Shown one piece after another: positions 36,651 to 49,539 of a stretch of DNA of 64,000 nucleotides. How positions within the stretch are numbered: the stretch's first letter is position 1; the number at the start of each line of letters is the position of its first letter. The DNA is from Dryococelus australis (taxonomy: Eukaryota > Arthropoda > Insecta > Phasmatodea > Phasmatidae). The stretch covers positions 288,620,966 to 288,684,965 of the forward strand of contig CM057009.1 of the NCBI GenBank assembly GCA_029891345.1. The letters run 5' to 3'. Under the pieces are notes generated by a model. The model saw nothing but the letters and a program-made list of their open reading frames with translations, was not told where the DNA came from and ran no database searches. Made by a program: the position numbers and the translations under genes.

Positions 36651-38310
36651 AAAGTCCCATCCGAATTGTTTTTTGGATGGGCTTTGTTCCACCCCTTGAT
36701 ACATATTTGGGGGCTCCATAATTTCTAACGGGACAGCATTGGAAAAAGGATCTCGAAAAGGTCTGCGAAGATGCGACCCAGAACCTTAGGAAATATCGCA
36801 CCAAATTGGCATTTTGAATTATATACCATAGTGGTACTGTGTCTCTGAAAACCAGAGATAAAGTATATGTGTAAATGCACTACCTGAGCAATAAAGCTGC
36901 CCAGTTCAGTGAGATGTTGGTGCCCACATTTTCTGGACCCTTCTTGATTAAGTGATTCATTACTCCCATGATAGGTTTGTTAGAGGACTTGAATAGTCCT
37001 GGAAATTTAAAGTACATGTGTCTCAACTTATTATGAGCACTTTTTATGCTGAAGGTTTTGGTACTAAAACCACTGGACTGAATGACTTTTCCGTTATAGT
37101 TAAGATGTTAGTTAAGGTATCATCTTGTTACGGGGTTTGTCTTTTGGAATGTTGTAATTTTATAATTATATCATCAAATAAGCTTAAGGTTTATTTGTAT
37201 CCTTTTTATAGTAATAAGAGTTATAAGCTCTCAGGACTGTTGTTCTCCATACCATGCTCATTTCATTTAGGGTTTCTTCACCTCCATGTAGAATAATGTT
37301 ATACTCATATACATTTTGTTTTTTTGATTTTCATGTAGGTATATGAGGGTTTTAGTGATTTTGTGTAAATTAGGACTGAGGAAATTATAAACTTAAATAT
37401 ATTTGTAAAGGGAAAAGGCAAAATTTAAAGAGATATGTAGGGATCTCTCAGGTACAGCTGATTATTTTGTCCCAAAGTGAGGAGTAATAGGCTATTTGGA
37501 GTGACGTTGTTGGGCCCCTATAATGCTGGGACTCGTGCTCTTGGTTTGTTCTGAGTCTGGAGCCAGTGATGAACCTGGGAAAGAAGATGATGTCTTCTAT
37601 GGTGCCTTCCTGGAGGAGTTGGGAATGTCTCCAAGCTTGGCTATCTTAGAGAAGTTTCTGGAACCCTTTGAGTCTTCATTACAGCTTCCTTAGAGGAGGG
37701 GGGGGGGGAGATGAGACAGGTGGTCTCATTTTCACATATTATCTGACAGAACCCCCCACCCCCATGTATCGATAGGACGGTTCCATATCACCTGGGCTCG
37801 ACTAGCTGCAAAGCATGTGTTACACAATACACAACTACCATGGACAATTACCATAATTTCGTGCTGTTCTACACCTGAAATCACCAAAAAACTTAAACAT
37901 GCTTATGCCTCAACACTAACCTGCAACTCCTATGAACCCTGGAAGATCTGCGTTGGACTTTGTATCGCCAAAGTGGACGAACAACGAAGCAGCAGAACTG
38001 CTACATGACCTCCATAATGGCTGGGTCTTCTTTGACTGCGGCCTCTGGGGATGGCCAGTAGGGGTGCGCCTGATGACATTGGCCATCTGCACAGCTCCAA
38101 TTGGCCAAATTTGACCTCAGATCCGGCGCTAAAGACTCTGAGTTTATGGCAGAACATTACCGACTGTTCGACGGCCTGTGATTGGCCGGTCATTGCAAAG
38201 TATCCCTCCAGGATACAATTGCGTATTTAAGCGCTGGACACAGGCTCATTGGCGAGCACTGCAGCCTGGGAGCTTCACTTGAGTGAAGTACGAACTTGTA
38301 AAAATTGAAT
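36650..38310 (+). mobile_element. LTR retrotransposon fossil, integrase end and 3' LTR-like region
   Basis: From about 36650 the sequence resembles the end of a retroelement integrase, including a GPY/F-type tail near 36900-37030. This is followed by non-coding sequence, a polypurine tract at about 37692-37710 and an LTR-like segment of about 600 bp (37713-38310). That segment has a TATA-like 'gtatttaag' and an 'aataaa' near its end. It may be the 3' part of the preceding fossil after a large deletion or a different element joined to it. It is broken and old. Confidence 0.5.
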
Positions 38311-41300
38311 AAATCCCATAAAAGACCCTTAAGGGTCTCAGATAAGAAAACACATGTTGAAAGTCCTTATATAGGAGTCCTTAAGAATAGGCGCTATGCT
38401 ATAAGTGCTAGAAAAACTTTTCAATTTGCCATTTCTCTTTTTAAAAATGTGGAATTTCCAATTAAGAGAAATATTGTTGTAATTTTTAAAATTCCTGAAA
38501 ATGTCAGTTTTTAATAATACCACATATTTTATTGAAACTTTGGCGTAGGTTTTTCGCCAATAGTTCTGGTATGGGGATTTTAAATGAAATAAATGTGCAA
38601 ATTTGTAAGAACATCTTTGAGGAACTGTGATAAAGTTAAATGTGTCATAGCTTATGTTTTGCTTTATACAGCCAGTAAATTAATTCTAATGAAACAACAA
38701 ATTTTGTATTTTGCACGATTATAGCAAAATGCAAATACAGTTTTCGAAATTGCTTCATAAAAGTTAAAGGCTAAATGGCTTATGATTTGATATAAACAGC
38801 CTGCATATTATCCTTGATAAATAAATAAATTTTGTTATTTTGCATGACTATAATAAAAGCAAATATAATTTAGAAATTTTATAGGAGATAAAATCACCCA
38901 GTTCCTATATGTGGGAGTTAAAAATTGATCATTGTTATTTCTGCTTAGGAAAAAAATTAATCATAATTGTACTTTGAGATTTTCTAGTTAGAAATGCTAA
39001 TTTTCAGACTTCAAGGAATTGAAAAGATGGTCAGGTTCTAGAGGATTCTCAAAAAATCAGTATTGATTAAATTGTATTGCACTTTATATAGCATTTTGTA
39101 TAACTTTCTAGATTTCTGGAAAAGTTGAATTTATCATTATTGTAAAAGTTAGACTTATCTGTATTGCCTAGATAATATTGCATCTTTTATAACACACTTT
39201 GCACTTAAATTTTATATTGTGTGTATTGGAAAAGAGAAAAGTTTTCTGAAAGTTATATATTTGTACAAAGAAACGAAAAGAAATACTTACCAAATTAAAA
39301 TAAGTATACAGTTTTTCATGTGTTTTGCTGTTGGGTTTTTTTTGGGGTATGCTCTTTACACCTTGTCTTGAAGTTTTTTTTTCCAAGGACTATAATATTT
39401 TGTTTGTATTGCTGGGCTGGATTGAATGCCCCTGTTGCCATGCCCTATAGCTAAGACGTCGCAACATCTCTATGCCAGCATATTTGGTCATGTTATAGGA
39501 GTTATTTTGTCTAACTATTTATTATCAGAGCGCTATGTGTTTATGTGCACCACATCTTTGTAGCTGGATAGAATTGAAAGTTATGTTTAGATTTGAAGAA
39601 TTTTGGTAACACCACTGTGATAATTCAACATTCGTCGTTTTAAACATTGAATAGAATGACATTCATGGTAACACTGCCCCTCTCTACAAACGTTTAGTCA
39701 CAATAATTCATCATTTTATGCTGTCAGCTTCTTCATGCTAATAGAATAAAAGAAATGAACAAAAGTACAAAACTCTTTTCTAATATTTTGTTTCGCTGTA
39801 AATTGATACTTGTCTCTCGTTGGGATTTATTATATCTAGCCTGTAAGCATGCACATATGCTGGTTTTAATAAGAGCATCGATAAAAAAATAATAATGGCA
39901 TTCCTAATTTCAAAACTTAAATTTTAATACCAATACCCGTCGGTGCTTGCTTTTACTAGGCCAGAAGATACATCTCTCTGTCTAGAAGGGTTTTATTGTA
40001 ATTTCAATAAGTTATCTACCATTCGAGATATATATATATTAGCTTAGTTTATTGATTTGTTTAAAACATGCATCTTGCAACTTGTAAAATATCGCCTTTG
40101 ATGGCCTTAAATTACAAGGATGCAGGACATATTTTTATTTATTTAACTGAGCTGTATGAAGTGAATATTTTTATTTCAAGAAGTGTTTTATAACTAAGCA
40201 GAAAATATCACCATTTCATTAAGTTATTAAATCTAACGTATAAATTTAAAATACGTTTTATAACAAACCATGCCTGAAAACATAACCCATAAAGTTCAAA
40301 TATTTAAATTCTTGAGAAAGCACATTTGTTCATTTCATATACTGTAATATTGTTATTTTAGTGTATGCTTTAATGTAATCTATATGTAAAATGTAATTAT
40401 ATAATTTAAAAAGAGAATATAAGAAAATACGTGCATCCCCTATTTAGAGCCGTAACTAGAGACTAATCTACCAGTAAAGAGTTAAATTTTATAGTATGTC
40501 CATCAAAGAAATGCTTACTTATTTATGGTACACTATGCTTGTTTCAAGAATGCGGAAAAATTGGAAAATACTACATTTGTAGTTTCAAAGTATATGTCAG
40601 AGAGACACACCAATATTTAAGTGTGTTAGTTGATAGTAATTCTCAAATATGCATATTAGCATGCTTATTAAAAGATTAATTTTACAATGTATATTTAGTT
40701 CGTGCTTGTTATAAACATGGGGAAAAATTAGTAAGTTTTATTAAATTTCAGTGCAAAAATGTTAAAGATTTACACTCACAAATAACAAGTGATAACATTG
40801 GTTGTTCCTACAAGTGTGTATATCCACACGTAAAATATGTTTTCCTTAATTTAATGCTTGTTTCTGTTCTGAAACGGCTATTCAGATAAATTCAGTAATT
40901 TATACGAGTTCTTTAAACTAGCATGTAACGTCCTGAACAATACTATTTTCCTATATCTCACGAATAATAAATTTATGTTTATTAGCCTTGCTAGTATAAT
41001 TTTCGAAATTTCATCCATAAGCAGAATATGACATTTCTTGAAACTTCTGTCATTACCAAAAATAAAAAATAGAGTTAAAAGGAAATTTATCTGAAAGTGG
41101 TAAGATAATATACGCCCAAACCGGAGTGACAATGTCGTCAAAAAACATATATACTCTCTGTTCAGTAGCAAAAAGTTCTTAGTAAATATGTAACCGAACA
41201 TTTTTCTCAATAATAATTATAATACAAATAATTTTGTGCTATCTTTCTGACAGTTGGGCACGAATAACAAACATAAGAGATTGGTTGACGTCACATTTCA

Positions 41301-41925
41301 AGTAAGCTTTATTATACAAATATTAGTTGACAGCTTGGACCACGTATACTGTCCTTTTCCAACACTTAATGTTCGTACTGAATTATGCTGTATTGCTGAT
41401 ACAGATTTGCAATATAAAGTACTCAGCTTTACTACACCCTGTAAACTGCAGTTCGTAATGTACTTCAGACTTCCCGAATATTCCGCACTAAAATCTTCAG
41501 CGATTTGTCTCGAACTGTTTTTTGACACTCACTGTCTGTAATAAGGCACAGATGAACTTCGTTAACTTTCACCTCTTCACCATTAGTCCTTACAAAACTG
41601 TCTTAAAAAATTCCGGTGAGACGCATGTACTGCCCACGTGAATTCTTGCAAAAGTTTATGACATGCAAATTATTTGAAGCGTGGAAGTCTTTAAAATGCG
41701 ATGAAGTCTACTTTTTTTTACGTACTTCATGATTAGATGTTAAAATGAAAGATATATAATGATCTATAAAATAACTACTCACTGTGTAAACCTTCTTAAA
41801 ATATGTGTAGTGTGTGGTGTAACATGAGAGGTGCATGCCGGCGATCTACATAAGAGCTACAAGTAGAGGGAGCACCGCTGTCCTGGACCACGGTGGTGGA
41901 GTGCATGCGACTAAAGGGCACATGC
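38311..41925. other. AT-rich DNA, probable sif intron
   Basis: No exon or complete element was recognised. An imperfect tandem duplication lies at 38637-38885. Small frames at 39168-39386, 40878-41210 and 41254-41541 lack coding character. If the sif call is right, this is intron downstream of exon 42150..41926. Confidence 0.4.
38637..38885 (+). repeat. Imperfect tandem duplication, ~130-bp unit
   Basis: Two adjacent units share 'gtNatagcttatg' / 'ggcttatga', 'tatacagcc' / 'tataaacagcc', 'aaattttgtNattttgca' and 'aaNgcaaatanaNttt'. They are diverged and non-coding. Confidence 0.5.
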
Positions 41926-42150
41926 CTCTGCTCGAAGGAGTCGGTGCGGTTGGACTTGTAGCCGCTGTCGCCGAGGCTGCCCTCGTGTCGCAGGGATGGC
42001 AGCGAGTCCCAGGGTGAGCGCTTGTGCGAGGCTTGGCCGGCGCTGGAGGCAGGCGCCAGGCCGGACCCGGACTCGGTGCTGCCGGTGCGCCAGCCGTCCG
42101 AGTGCCGGAACCACTGCGTCCGCGACGACTCCCCCAGGCAGGACGCGCAC
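41926..42150 (-). CDS. sif: still life (sif) Rac GEF, internal exon
   Basis: Still life is the insect TIAM-type guanine-nucleotide exchange factor that activates Rac at membranes and synapses. This 225-nt exon starts after a strong acceptor (minus strand 'ctcctgttgcag', ending at 42151). It reads 'CASCLGESSRTQWFRHSDGW', then a Ser/Gly-rich stretch, 'RSPWDSLPSLRHEGSLGDSG', and 'YKSNRTDSFEQ'. As I recall the Drosophila protein, 'CASCIGESARAQWFRHSDGW' and 'PWDSLPSLRQ' occur in the low-complexity region before its first PH domain. The exon begins by completing the AG|G Arg codon left open by exon 51266..51047 and ends in the same phase. The homology stops at 'EQ-AG' followed by GCATGT, a GC-type donor; no good GT donor is near. 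High GC and GC3 contrast with the flanks. The gene continues to the left of the window. Confidence 0.78.
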
Positions 42151-42240
42151 CTGCAACAGGAGCAAACAACGCACGTCTCGCCCAACCACTATGCAGCACG
42201 ACAAACCAACATTCGTTGCAACCCGCCGTACAGTAACATA

Positions 42241-42659
42241 AAGGCTGTTCACGATTAAGTGAGCATTTTCGAAATCAACCTTACAAAAAATCACTGTCCC
42301 TACCTGCATATATCTTAATGGGCGCCCTGAGTGACATGCGCCCAGTAAAGTTTGTAACGATGGATATGAAGTAGTTCCGTATCTTAACATCCAATAAAAT
42401 GTGTGAGGTAAACATTTCTGATAATTTAAATTACTTCTTTCTCTTTCAGTTTTTTTTATGCATCGAAGTGTAAAAATGAGCATATATTTAAAATACTTTC
42501 TTTTATAATAATTTCTCAGTTTCACTTGACTGACGCATAAATAAAGTTATGAGTCCCATGGCAATGTTAACATTACATAAGGTGGAAGAATACACAACGT
42601 TCATACACGTAGATCTTCAGCAGGACTTTCAAAGGTGCTAATTTACTGTGAATATCCTA
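42241..42659 (+). mobile_element. TA-MITE family, long form, copy B
   Basis: Starts 'aaggctgttcacgattaagt' after TA at 42239-42240 and ends with the inverted 'aaaggtgctaatttactgtg' followed by TA. It carries the long-form interior ('cctgcatatatcttaa', 'gtgacatgcgcccagtaaag', 'cgtagatcttcagcaggac'). It is about 419 bp, non-coding and only about 90 bp upstream of a sif splice acceptor. Confidence 0.85.
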
Positions 42660-43919
42660 TACACTTTCACATCGCAAAGTGACACCAAGCTATAAATTCA
42701 GAGTATTCTTCATGCTCGAACAAGTGAGATTTGTTCATTGGTGACTTGACACGATCAAGAGTTCATTTTTCTGTTCCCCTTGGCTACTGTAAAACAGGCT
42801 AAATATATATAACTGTCTGAGGGTATTAGATAATGTATCGCTCTTGAATATGTGCAAAAATATAAGGGAAACGAATATACATATTATTCTATGATGACTA
42901 GCATGTTATGGTTTAAAAGGTGAAAGTAATAGGGTATCTGCATATCGTTTGAGATTGTTTAACCAAGTGAATTATTTTAAAGACATGCTTTACTCCAAAA
43001 ATTTACACATTCCAGTCAACTTTATGGTTGGAGAACAGTTTTAGAGGATATGTGTCAAAAATTAAATGAAATGAAACTAAGGCTAACTCCCATGTTACTC
43101 CGTCAAGGATAAACTAATTCATTGTGGCAGCAATCAATAGAAAAGTAGCTCAGCCTCGAGTATACAGAAGACTGTTTTCCATTATAAATGACACAGAATA
43201 TGTGAAGTTTAGAAGCATCATTATGTATCATTTGTGTATTAATAATTATAAAGGTTTTTTCTTTTTTAAAATTATTTAATTTATAATAGAATATATTAAA
43301 TAAAGTGTTGCAATATTTTATATTATAAAATTAGCACATAGTATTAAACATTAATGGATATTATTTATTTTACTATAAGTTAAAAGTAACAATAAATATA
43401 CAAAAATATCTCTGTATTTTTCGTTATTGTAGTATACATATTTCGACTGAAAATTTTCAAATTCTGCTAAATGGCATTTTCCCCACATACTGAAATACAA
43501 AGAAGGTATAATATGATTTCTATATAAAATAATTCGTATAGTTACTCATATGAGATTTAAATAAAACTTGATCACAGATCACTATATGTTGTTCATAGTT
43601 AATTCAGCTATTTTTAAAGCCCCATTTAGTAGCTATTTTATTCTCATTTCATATCAATGTGCCATGTGTAGTATTAATATCAACGTGTACACGATCGCTT
43701 TATTCATGAGTCATTCAAGTGAAACCATGGAATTGTTAGCAATGTAAACATATAGCTAATATGTGAATTCGAATTCTAATGTGTACAAAACAAGAAACAA
43801 GAACTTTATTGAACATAGATTTTATTATGACACCCGCAATAAAATGTCCAGTCCAAGAACTATTTTTATTAGTTTGCTGCCAAGTTAACCGGAAGCATGA
43901 CTGCTTCTGTATTCTGTGA

Positions 43920-43920
<1 letters not shown>

Positions 43921-43983
<63 letters not shown>

Positions 43984-44040
43984 ACAGAACACACAAACAC
44001 ATATATATGTATATACATATATATACACCCACACACGTAG
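43921..44040. repeat. (TA)n microsatellite with CA-rich edges
   Basis: About 25 consecutive TA units near 43930-43978 are followed by imperfect 'acacacaaacacatatatat' sequence. A related, roughly mirror-arranged TA/CA block recurs at 44205-44275. Open frames of repeated Tyr-Ile arise from it and are not genes. Confidence 0.95.
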
Positions 44041-44204
44041 TTCATTTTTTTGAAACGTAACCTTCAAAAATGCTTTCATTTTGTAGCAAGCAATTTTGTA
44101 AATATTTTCGTAACTAATATAGAACACATTTCTGCAGGAATAACATACATTTTTGATAAATCTAGCAAACGATAAAAAGAATGTTTGTTCAGTAGTTTCA
44201 TTGC

Positions 44205-44275
44205 ATCCATACATGTATATATGTGGTGTATGAACACACACACATATGTATATATACATATATGTATATGTGGGT
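44205..44275. repeat. TATA/CACA low-complexity block
   Basis: 'catgtatatatgtggtgtat' is followed by 'acacacacacatatgtatat' and 'acatatatgtatatgtgggt'. It can pair with the block at 43990-44035. Confidence 0.85.
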
Positions 44276-45619
44276 GTTACCATACTAACACAATGCCATA
44301 AAGAATAAGCATTTTCACATAGGTGTAAGAAATACTATCAAAATGCAAGGCATGAACATAAGCGTCAATATACAGTATATTAAAAAAACTATATGCATCA
44401 AAAAGAAATAAAAGAATGATATATTACTTGAAAAAAAATATTGCAAATATACATGATGTGTTAAATTCAGTGGCCAAACTCATAAAGGCGGTAGACAGGA
44501 ATGCCATATATATATATATGCAATTCTTGAAATTGCTTCGCGAAGTTCGTGGCTTTAGGCAACCAGTTACATACGAGAAGCGACATGGTTGCAGATACAT
44601 CAGAAAACACAGCTTCATTGCTGCGCGATGGCTGCACTGGAAATAGGTAAAATATCTCTTGTCATGCAAGATGGTGTTTATATTTGTCTGGTTGTAATAA
44701 GGCATTTCCCGTTGATTGAAATAGGTGACACGCATGTCTAACAATTACAATTCCAGATTTTCAGAGCAGCTGTAAAATTGACGCAGATACCTCTGCATTT
44801 AACACAAATTTCATGCCGTTTTATTTCCGTGTTAAGCATTCTGGTTTCTGGATTGATTCATCAAGGGACATAAAATATCTATTATTTTGTATGTCTGCAA
44901 AAAAAACTATAAATCTGGTTTCCAGGCATAATTTGCAAAAGTTATTTCTTAATCTTACCTTTCCGAACAGCAACTTCAAATTTCTTAAAGAAGTTTATAT
45001 ACTATAAATATATAATTTTTTTTTTACATGATCAGGAACTATAAAATATGAAAAAGTGACTTGATATATAGGTACGAATTGCAATACAATATCACTACAG
45101 GTAGATGTTCATTAGGATAGAAAATCCTGTAGCAGGGAAAGGGACTTTACTTTTACGTTTAATATCAAACTGTGTAGTTCACCACAAAGTTAAATGCCTT
45201 TGTATAAATCCCTTACCACAATTAAAAACTTTATTACTTGACTTTATGCCCAGTTCATTTTCAGAAATCTTGAATACAAAGTCCACGTCTAAAGTTAAGT
45301 TTGTAAAGTGTAGAGTTTCAACTTTTCTATTTGGTAAAGTGTAGAGTGTTTTACTTGAACTATTCTAGTTCCATTTCGTTGTTCTCTGCAAAATAAACGT
45401 TGATAATGATCATAATGTGATACGTGAAAGTTTTCAATAATATAATGACTTTAGTTATGTCCAAGAGAGAATTATTATTTTTTTCTTTCTAAATTTTGAG
45501 GATATTTTTTGTGACATGATATCGATACTCATTTCATAAAAATACAATATCATTACAAAATAATACATATATATACACCTTAAATATAACCATTAAAGTT
45601 CAAGTCTTGATTCTTGATG

Positions 45620-46039
45620 TGTATGCAAGGTAAACTTAGCACTTTAGAAAAGCCCTGCTTAAGATCTACTTGTATGCACAATGTGTATTCTTCCACGGTA
45701 CGTACAAAAGACATTGCTACGGACCTGATCTCTAAATCATACGTTGGCCAAGAGAAGCTTAAAAATTGTTATATAAGTAAATGGTTTATAAACTCGCTAA
45801 TTATTACACTTAATATGCAATAGAAAACCGAAAGCAATGAAATCATTTCTGTACAGATTCAGAGATATGTACCTAATACTTTTAATTCAACGTCAAGTCA
45901 CTGAACTACTTTCGTTCCGTCGTTACCAAATTTACTGGACGCATGAAAGTCAGTGTTCTCGTTTAAATGTATGCAGTTAGGATCAGTGATGTTTTGAAAT
46001 GCTGATTTCAAAAGTGCTCACTTTACCGTGAACTGCCTT
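45620..46039 (-). mobile_element. TA-MITE family, long form, copy C
   Basis: Inverted relative to copy B. The right end is 'aaaagtgctcactttaccgt' then 'gaactgcctt', and the degraded left end is 'aaacttagcactttagaaaa'. Diagnostic interior features are 'gcttaagatctacttgtatg', 'aattcaacgtcaag' and 'gttaccaaatttactgg'. It is about 420 bp. Confidence 0.75.
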
Positions 46040-47103
46040 AAAAATTTTTAAATACCATTTAAATTGTATGACAACTTAATTAAAATGAAGTGTTTATTGA
46101 AGTCACAAAAGCGGTATGGTGCAATTTCTTTGAAGTAATGGTAATGGTTTCATTTATGGCTGTTTAAACTGTAAAAAACTATCTCAAAACTTAAAATAGT
46201 TATGACGGCGAGCCGCACAAAATATTTCGCAAAATATTATCCACAAATTTCTAATGACACTAACAATTATTTCGATCGGTAGCCTAAAGTATTAATTTGT
46301 AAAAAACAATTTAATTTAAAATTGTTATAAATTGATTTAGCCTTTGTCCAAAAAAAAAATTCTCCTGATTTGTCATATTATTTTAAGACTATTAATTCAT
46401 AAAACAGCGAAACAGGATGTAATATTTTAAATGGTAAAATATATAGCGTCTTTAAAGCCCTTTGCCTCTTAATATGCTATCCCAAGTACACTCGTTCACG
46501 TCTGAAATGTTTCAGAATAGGTTACATCGCGTTTGCTCCCGTGCAAGTCCAGAATATAGCACCAAAAAAGATTGCGGATTTTCCTCACCATGCTATTGAT
46601 TGCTGCTAGCATCGTAGGGTGCATATGCGGTAGAGCGAGTACGCTAGCTGCGCAAAACAAGTGTCTGTGTCCCAAAGTTACACTGTTTTTCTGCCAATAT
46701 GACGATGACAAATGACTACGGTACAATTTAATGTTAGAACTCCATTTAATAAACAAGTGAATTGAAATGTTTATATAAATTCTCTAAACAATCTGCACTA
46801 GCAGTTCGATTCAGTGGAAAACCATTGTTTTGCAGTGAAATTCAATTACTTGAATAAGTGGAAATGGCTCCACTTAGAATCAGCGGAAAACCACTTACCA
46901 TTTGAGTGAAAAAATGTATCTGATTGAATTAGTGACGTGAAACAATTTCACTGATTGAATAAGTGACGGCCGACTGCAGTGGCGAATTAAATATTGTTTT
47001 TATTGAATTGTTCAAAATAATTATGTGAAATAAACATACTTACGATTGTTTACTATTTAAATTGCGCAATCAACAGTAACTTTAATTAGTAAAAAATATT
47101 CCG

Positions 47104-47182
47104 GAGGTGGCCGGTTATAAACTCACACACATTTCTAATTCGCTTTTGGGCCGTTACCGTACCATCTGCGCCACCAAGTTAA
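47104..47182 (-). repeat. tRNA-like SINE head (candidate)
   Basis: Minus-strand 'cttggtggcgcagatggtac' resembles a tRNA box A segment and shares 'ggtggcgcag' with the candidate at 23905. A degenerate box B-like 'gagtttataacc' follows about 40 nt later. The rest of the element is undefined. Confidence 0.35.
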
Positions 47183-48103
47183 CTTAAAATAATAAGAGGT
47201 AAACATATGTCTTACAGTTCCTATCAAAATCGTGACGATTTTAATTGTAAGCCCTTACTTTAAGTGTTTTTGTTTAACTGCTACAGTTAGGATTGTTAAA
47301 ACAAATAGTATATATGAGTGCACGCTCTTCGCCACATTATATGCAGTTTAAAACTACAAACAGAACGCTGTGATGATTACATGAAAACGAAATGAAAGGC
47401 GTAAAAACGGAATGAATGCGTGAATGTTCACATTACCTCATTCTTTACAACTCAGTTTGTATTTGTTATTACGGCTGCCACAAAACAGATTAATTTTGTA
47501 TTTGACATCAAATTATTCAAGAAATATAATGTGTAAAATTTTTTAATTGGAAGATTATATTACCATATAAAATGCGTTTGAGTTGAACAATGTTTTGTAG
47601 ACGTACATAATTATTATATTTTTGGGGTTCGATACACTTAATCGATTACACTTCATCATATTTCAGCGTTTAACTGTAATTGACAATAAAATGTGAGGAC
47701 AAAATACGGCTATCAAATTTTTCCTTCCAACGAATTTTATCAAATAATCTTGAATATTTTTGAAAATCTGTCACACTGTCAAATTTTTTTTATTGGAAGA
47801 ATCTAATTTGAAATAACTTATTATTTAAAAAAATATTTACATAGTGAGATATTGCTTTACTTTTTCCATGCGTTCCATTACGGGAAGAAATGTAAGTAAG
47901 ATTGTGATATATTTTCGCTTTTTACTAAATTAAAATTTTATTTATAAGATATTTTTCCTGCATAATGAAATAAATTCCCTGAGTTCGTAATATTATGTGC
48001 AACATTCACTTAAAATAGCATAAATGCACAGACATCCTCTACATAAATTAATTATTTTCATTACTTACTTCGTTTCCAGCAGTTGTTCGTTATTTTAAGT
48101 TAC

Positions 48104-48262
48104 TTGACGTCCATTTTTGTCGTGCACGATTCAGATTGGCTGAGACCGTCAAATATAAAAAATATAAAAATTAAATTAGAACCGGTCCAATTTTCAAATG
48201 TTTGTTGCAAACTGAATCCATCCAAAATTCTCAGACAAAAATGGATGCGTTTATGACGTTCC
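48104..48262. repeat. Small foldback
   Basis: 'acgtccatttttgtc' near 48109 is inverted as 'gacaaaaatggatgcg' near 48236. There is no coding content. A TGACGTCA palindrome lies just outside the right arm, near 48264. Confidence 0.4.
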
Positions 48263-49539
48263 GATGACGTCACAACTGTCCGACTTTATTTGACCAAACT
48301 TATTGGAAGCAGTTCGACTGAAAAATTTAACAATGTGACAGGGGCCTTACACAACTGCAAACTTAGACATTTGACTTTACATTTGCTTACCGACATGTTG
48401 TTTCTTATGGAACTTGACACAATGCAACTGCCAAAGATATAGTCAAGCGCTCTTGACTTTACGATTTCGAAAACGTTAAAACTTAAAGTCAAAGTCAAGC
48501 AGCCATTTTGCCGCGAATAGGAAAGTGGTTATGTGTAATGTGTGTTAATTTATAATAGGGTGATTGTATCTCGGCATATTGACTTAAATTAAATAAATGG
48601 CAAACGAATGTAATGTGAAGAGGAAATATATGAATAGACATTTTAGAATAAAGTAAACAAGTGATTAGTTTGTTTTGAAATAATTTTCTAATGTAAATTT
48701 CAAGCCTCTGTTTTTAAAAGAAGGTACGTAAAATGGATTTCTGGATAGTAAGATAATGATTCACATAGCAAGATTCATATTTTTACGAAACTCGCAGAAC
48801 CGATCTTCAACTGTCTGAACACTGACTTTACAATTGTATTGTGTTCTGGTGGTTTCGTCGAGGTTACTTCTACTCAGGTTGGGACATCGATGTTCTCTAT
48901 TTTCCCTTTAAAAAAAACATGATAATTTCAATAGTCATAAATCAAATATAAGATAATTTCGCAACTATGTACAATATTTCTCTTTTATTATTCACGTAGA
49001 TTAGAATTTGAATTATAAGTGACCTCTCTGGAACACTAGCGCTTACCTAGTGGTGGGAATTTCCCCTATGACAAATTCTTCCATAAGAAAACTCGTTTTC
49101 ACTACGTTTATAAAGTCGGCCGAAATCTCAGTTTTAGAAATGCCACTTTCCAAAATACGGTTATAGTGAAGTGTTTATATCGTCTTACGAAACTCCGTTG
49201 TGGTAACTTGTGTTTCGTTTGTTGTTTTATGCCGGAAATCTCTAGTATCAAACAATGGAAAGCAATTAATTGTTTTGGTGATACGAAAAGGAAATGCAAT
49301 CTACAGAAAATCGTAAATATGAGGAAAAAAAGTTATTTATGTTGCTTACATTGCTTGGTAAAACATAATTTAAAAATGGTATTTATTTACGTTCTTTTCA
49401 GATGCAACATATTTATTGCGTATTAGTTATTTTCGTACCTACAGCAAAATAGTTTTACACTTCAACATATCCCAGCTGTAAATTGCGTACAATATTTACA
49501 AACGAAACCGAAGTTTCGCTGCTTATACCGCGCACGAAC

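Larger units (their letters stand above)
42660..45619. other. Intronic AT-rich DNA
   Basis: No exon or element was recognised apart from the TA/CA microsatellites annotated separately. Confidence 0.45.

Noticed and set aside
41996-42258. Plus-strand Arg/Pro-rich frames over the sif exon
   Set aside because: They are antisense shadows; the minus strand has Sif-like sequence, a strong acceptor and in-phase joining to the other exon.
43736-44283. Tyr/Ile-rich minus-strand frames as membrane proteins
   Set aside because: They translate TA/CA microsatellites.
46496-46756. 86-codon minus-strand frame as a gene
   Set aside because: No recognised domain, splice context or codon bias; possibly part of a dispersed repeat but not demonstrable here.
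48330-48515. Another MITE beginning 'ggggccttacacaactgc'
   Set aside because: No inverted partner for the left end was found; repeated 'ttgactttac' motifs alone are not enough.
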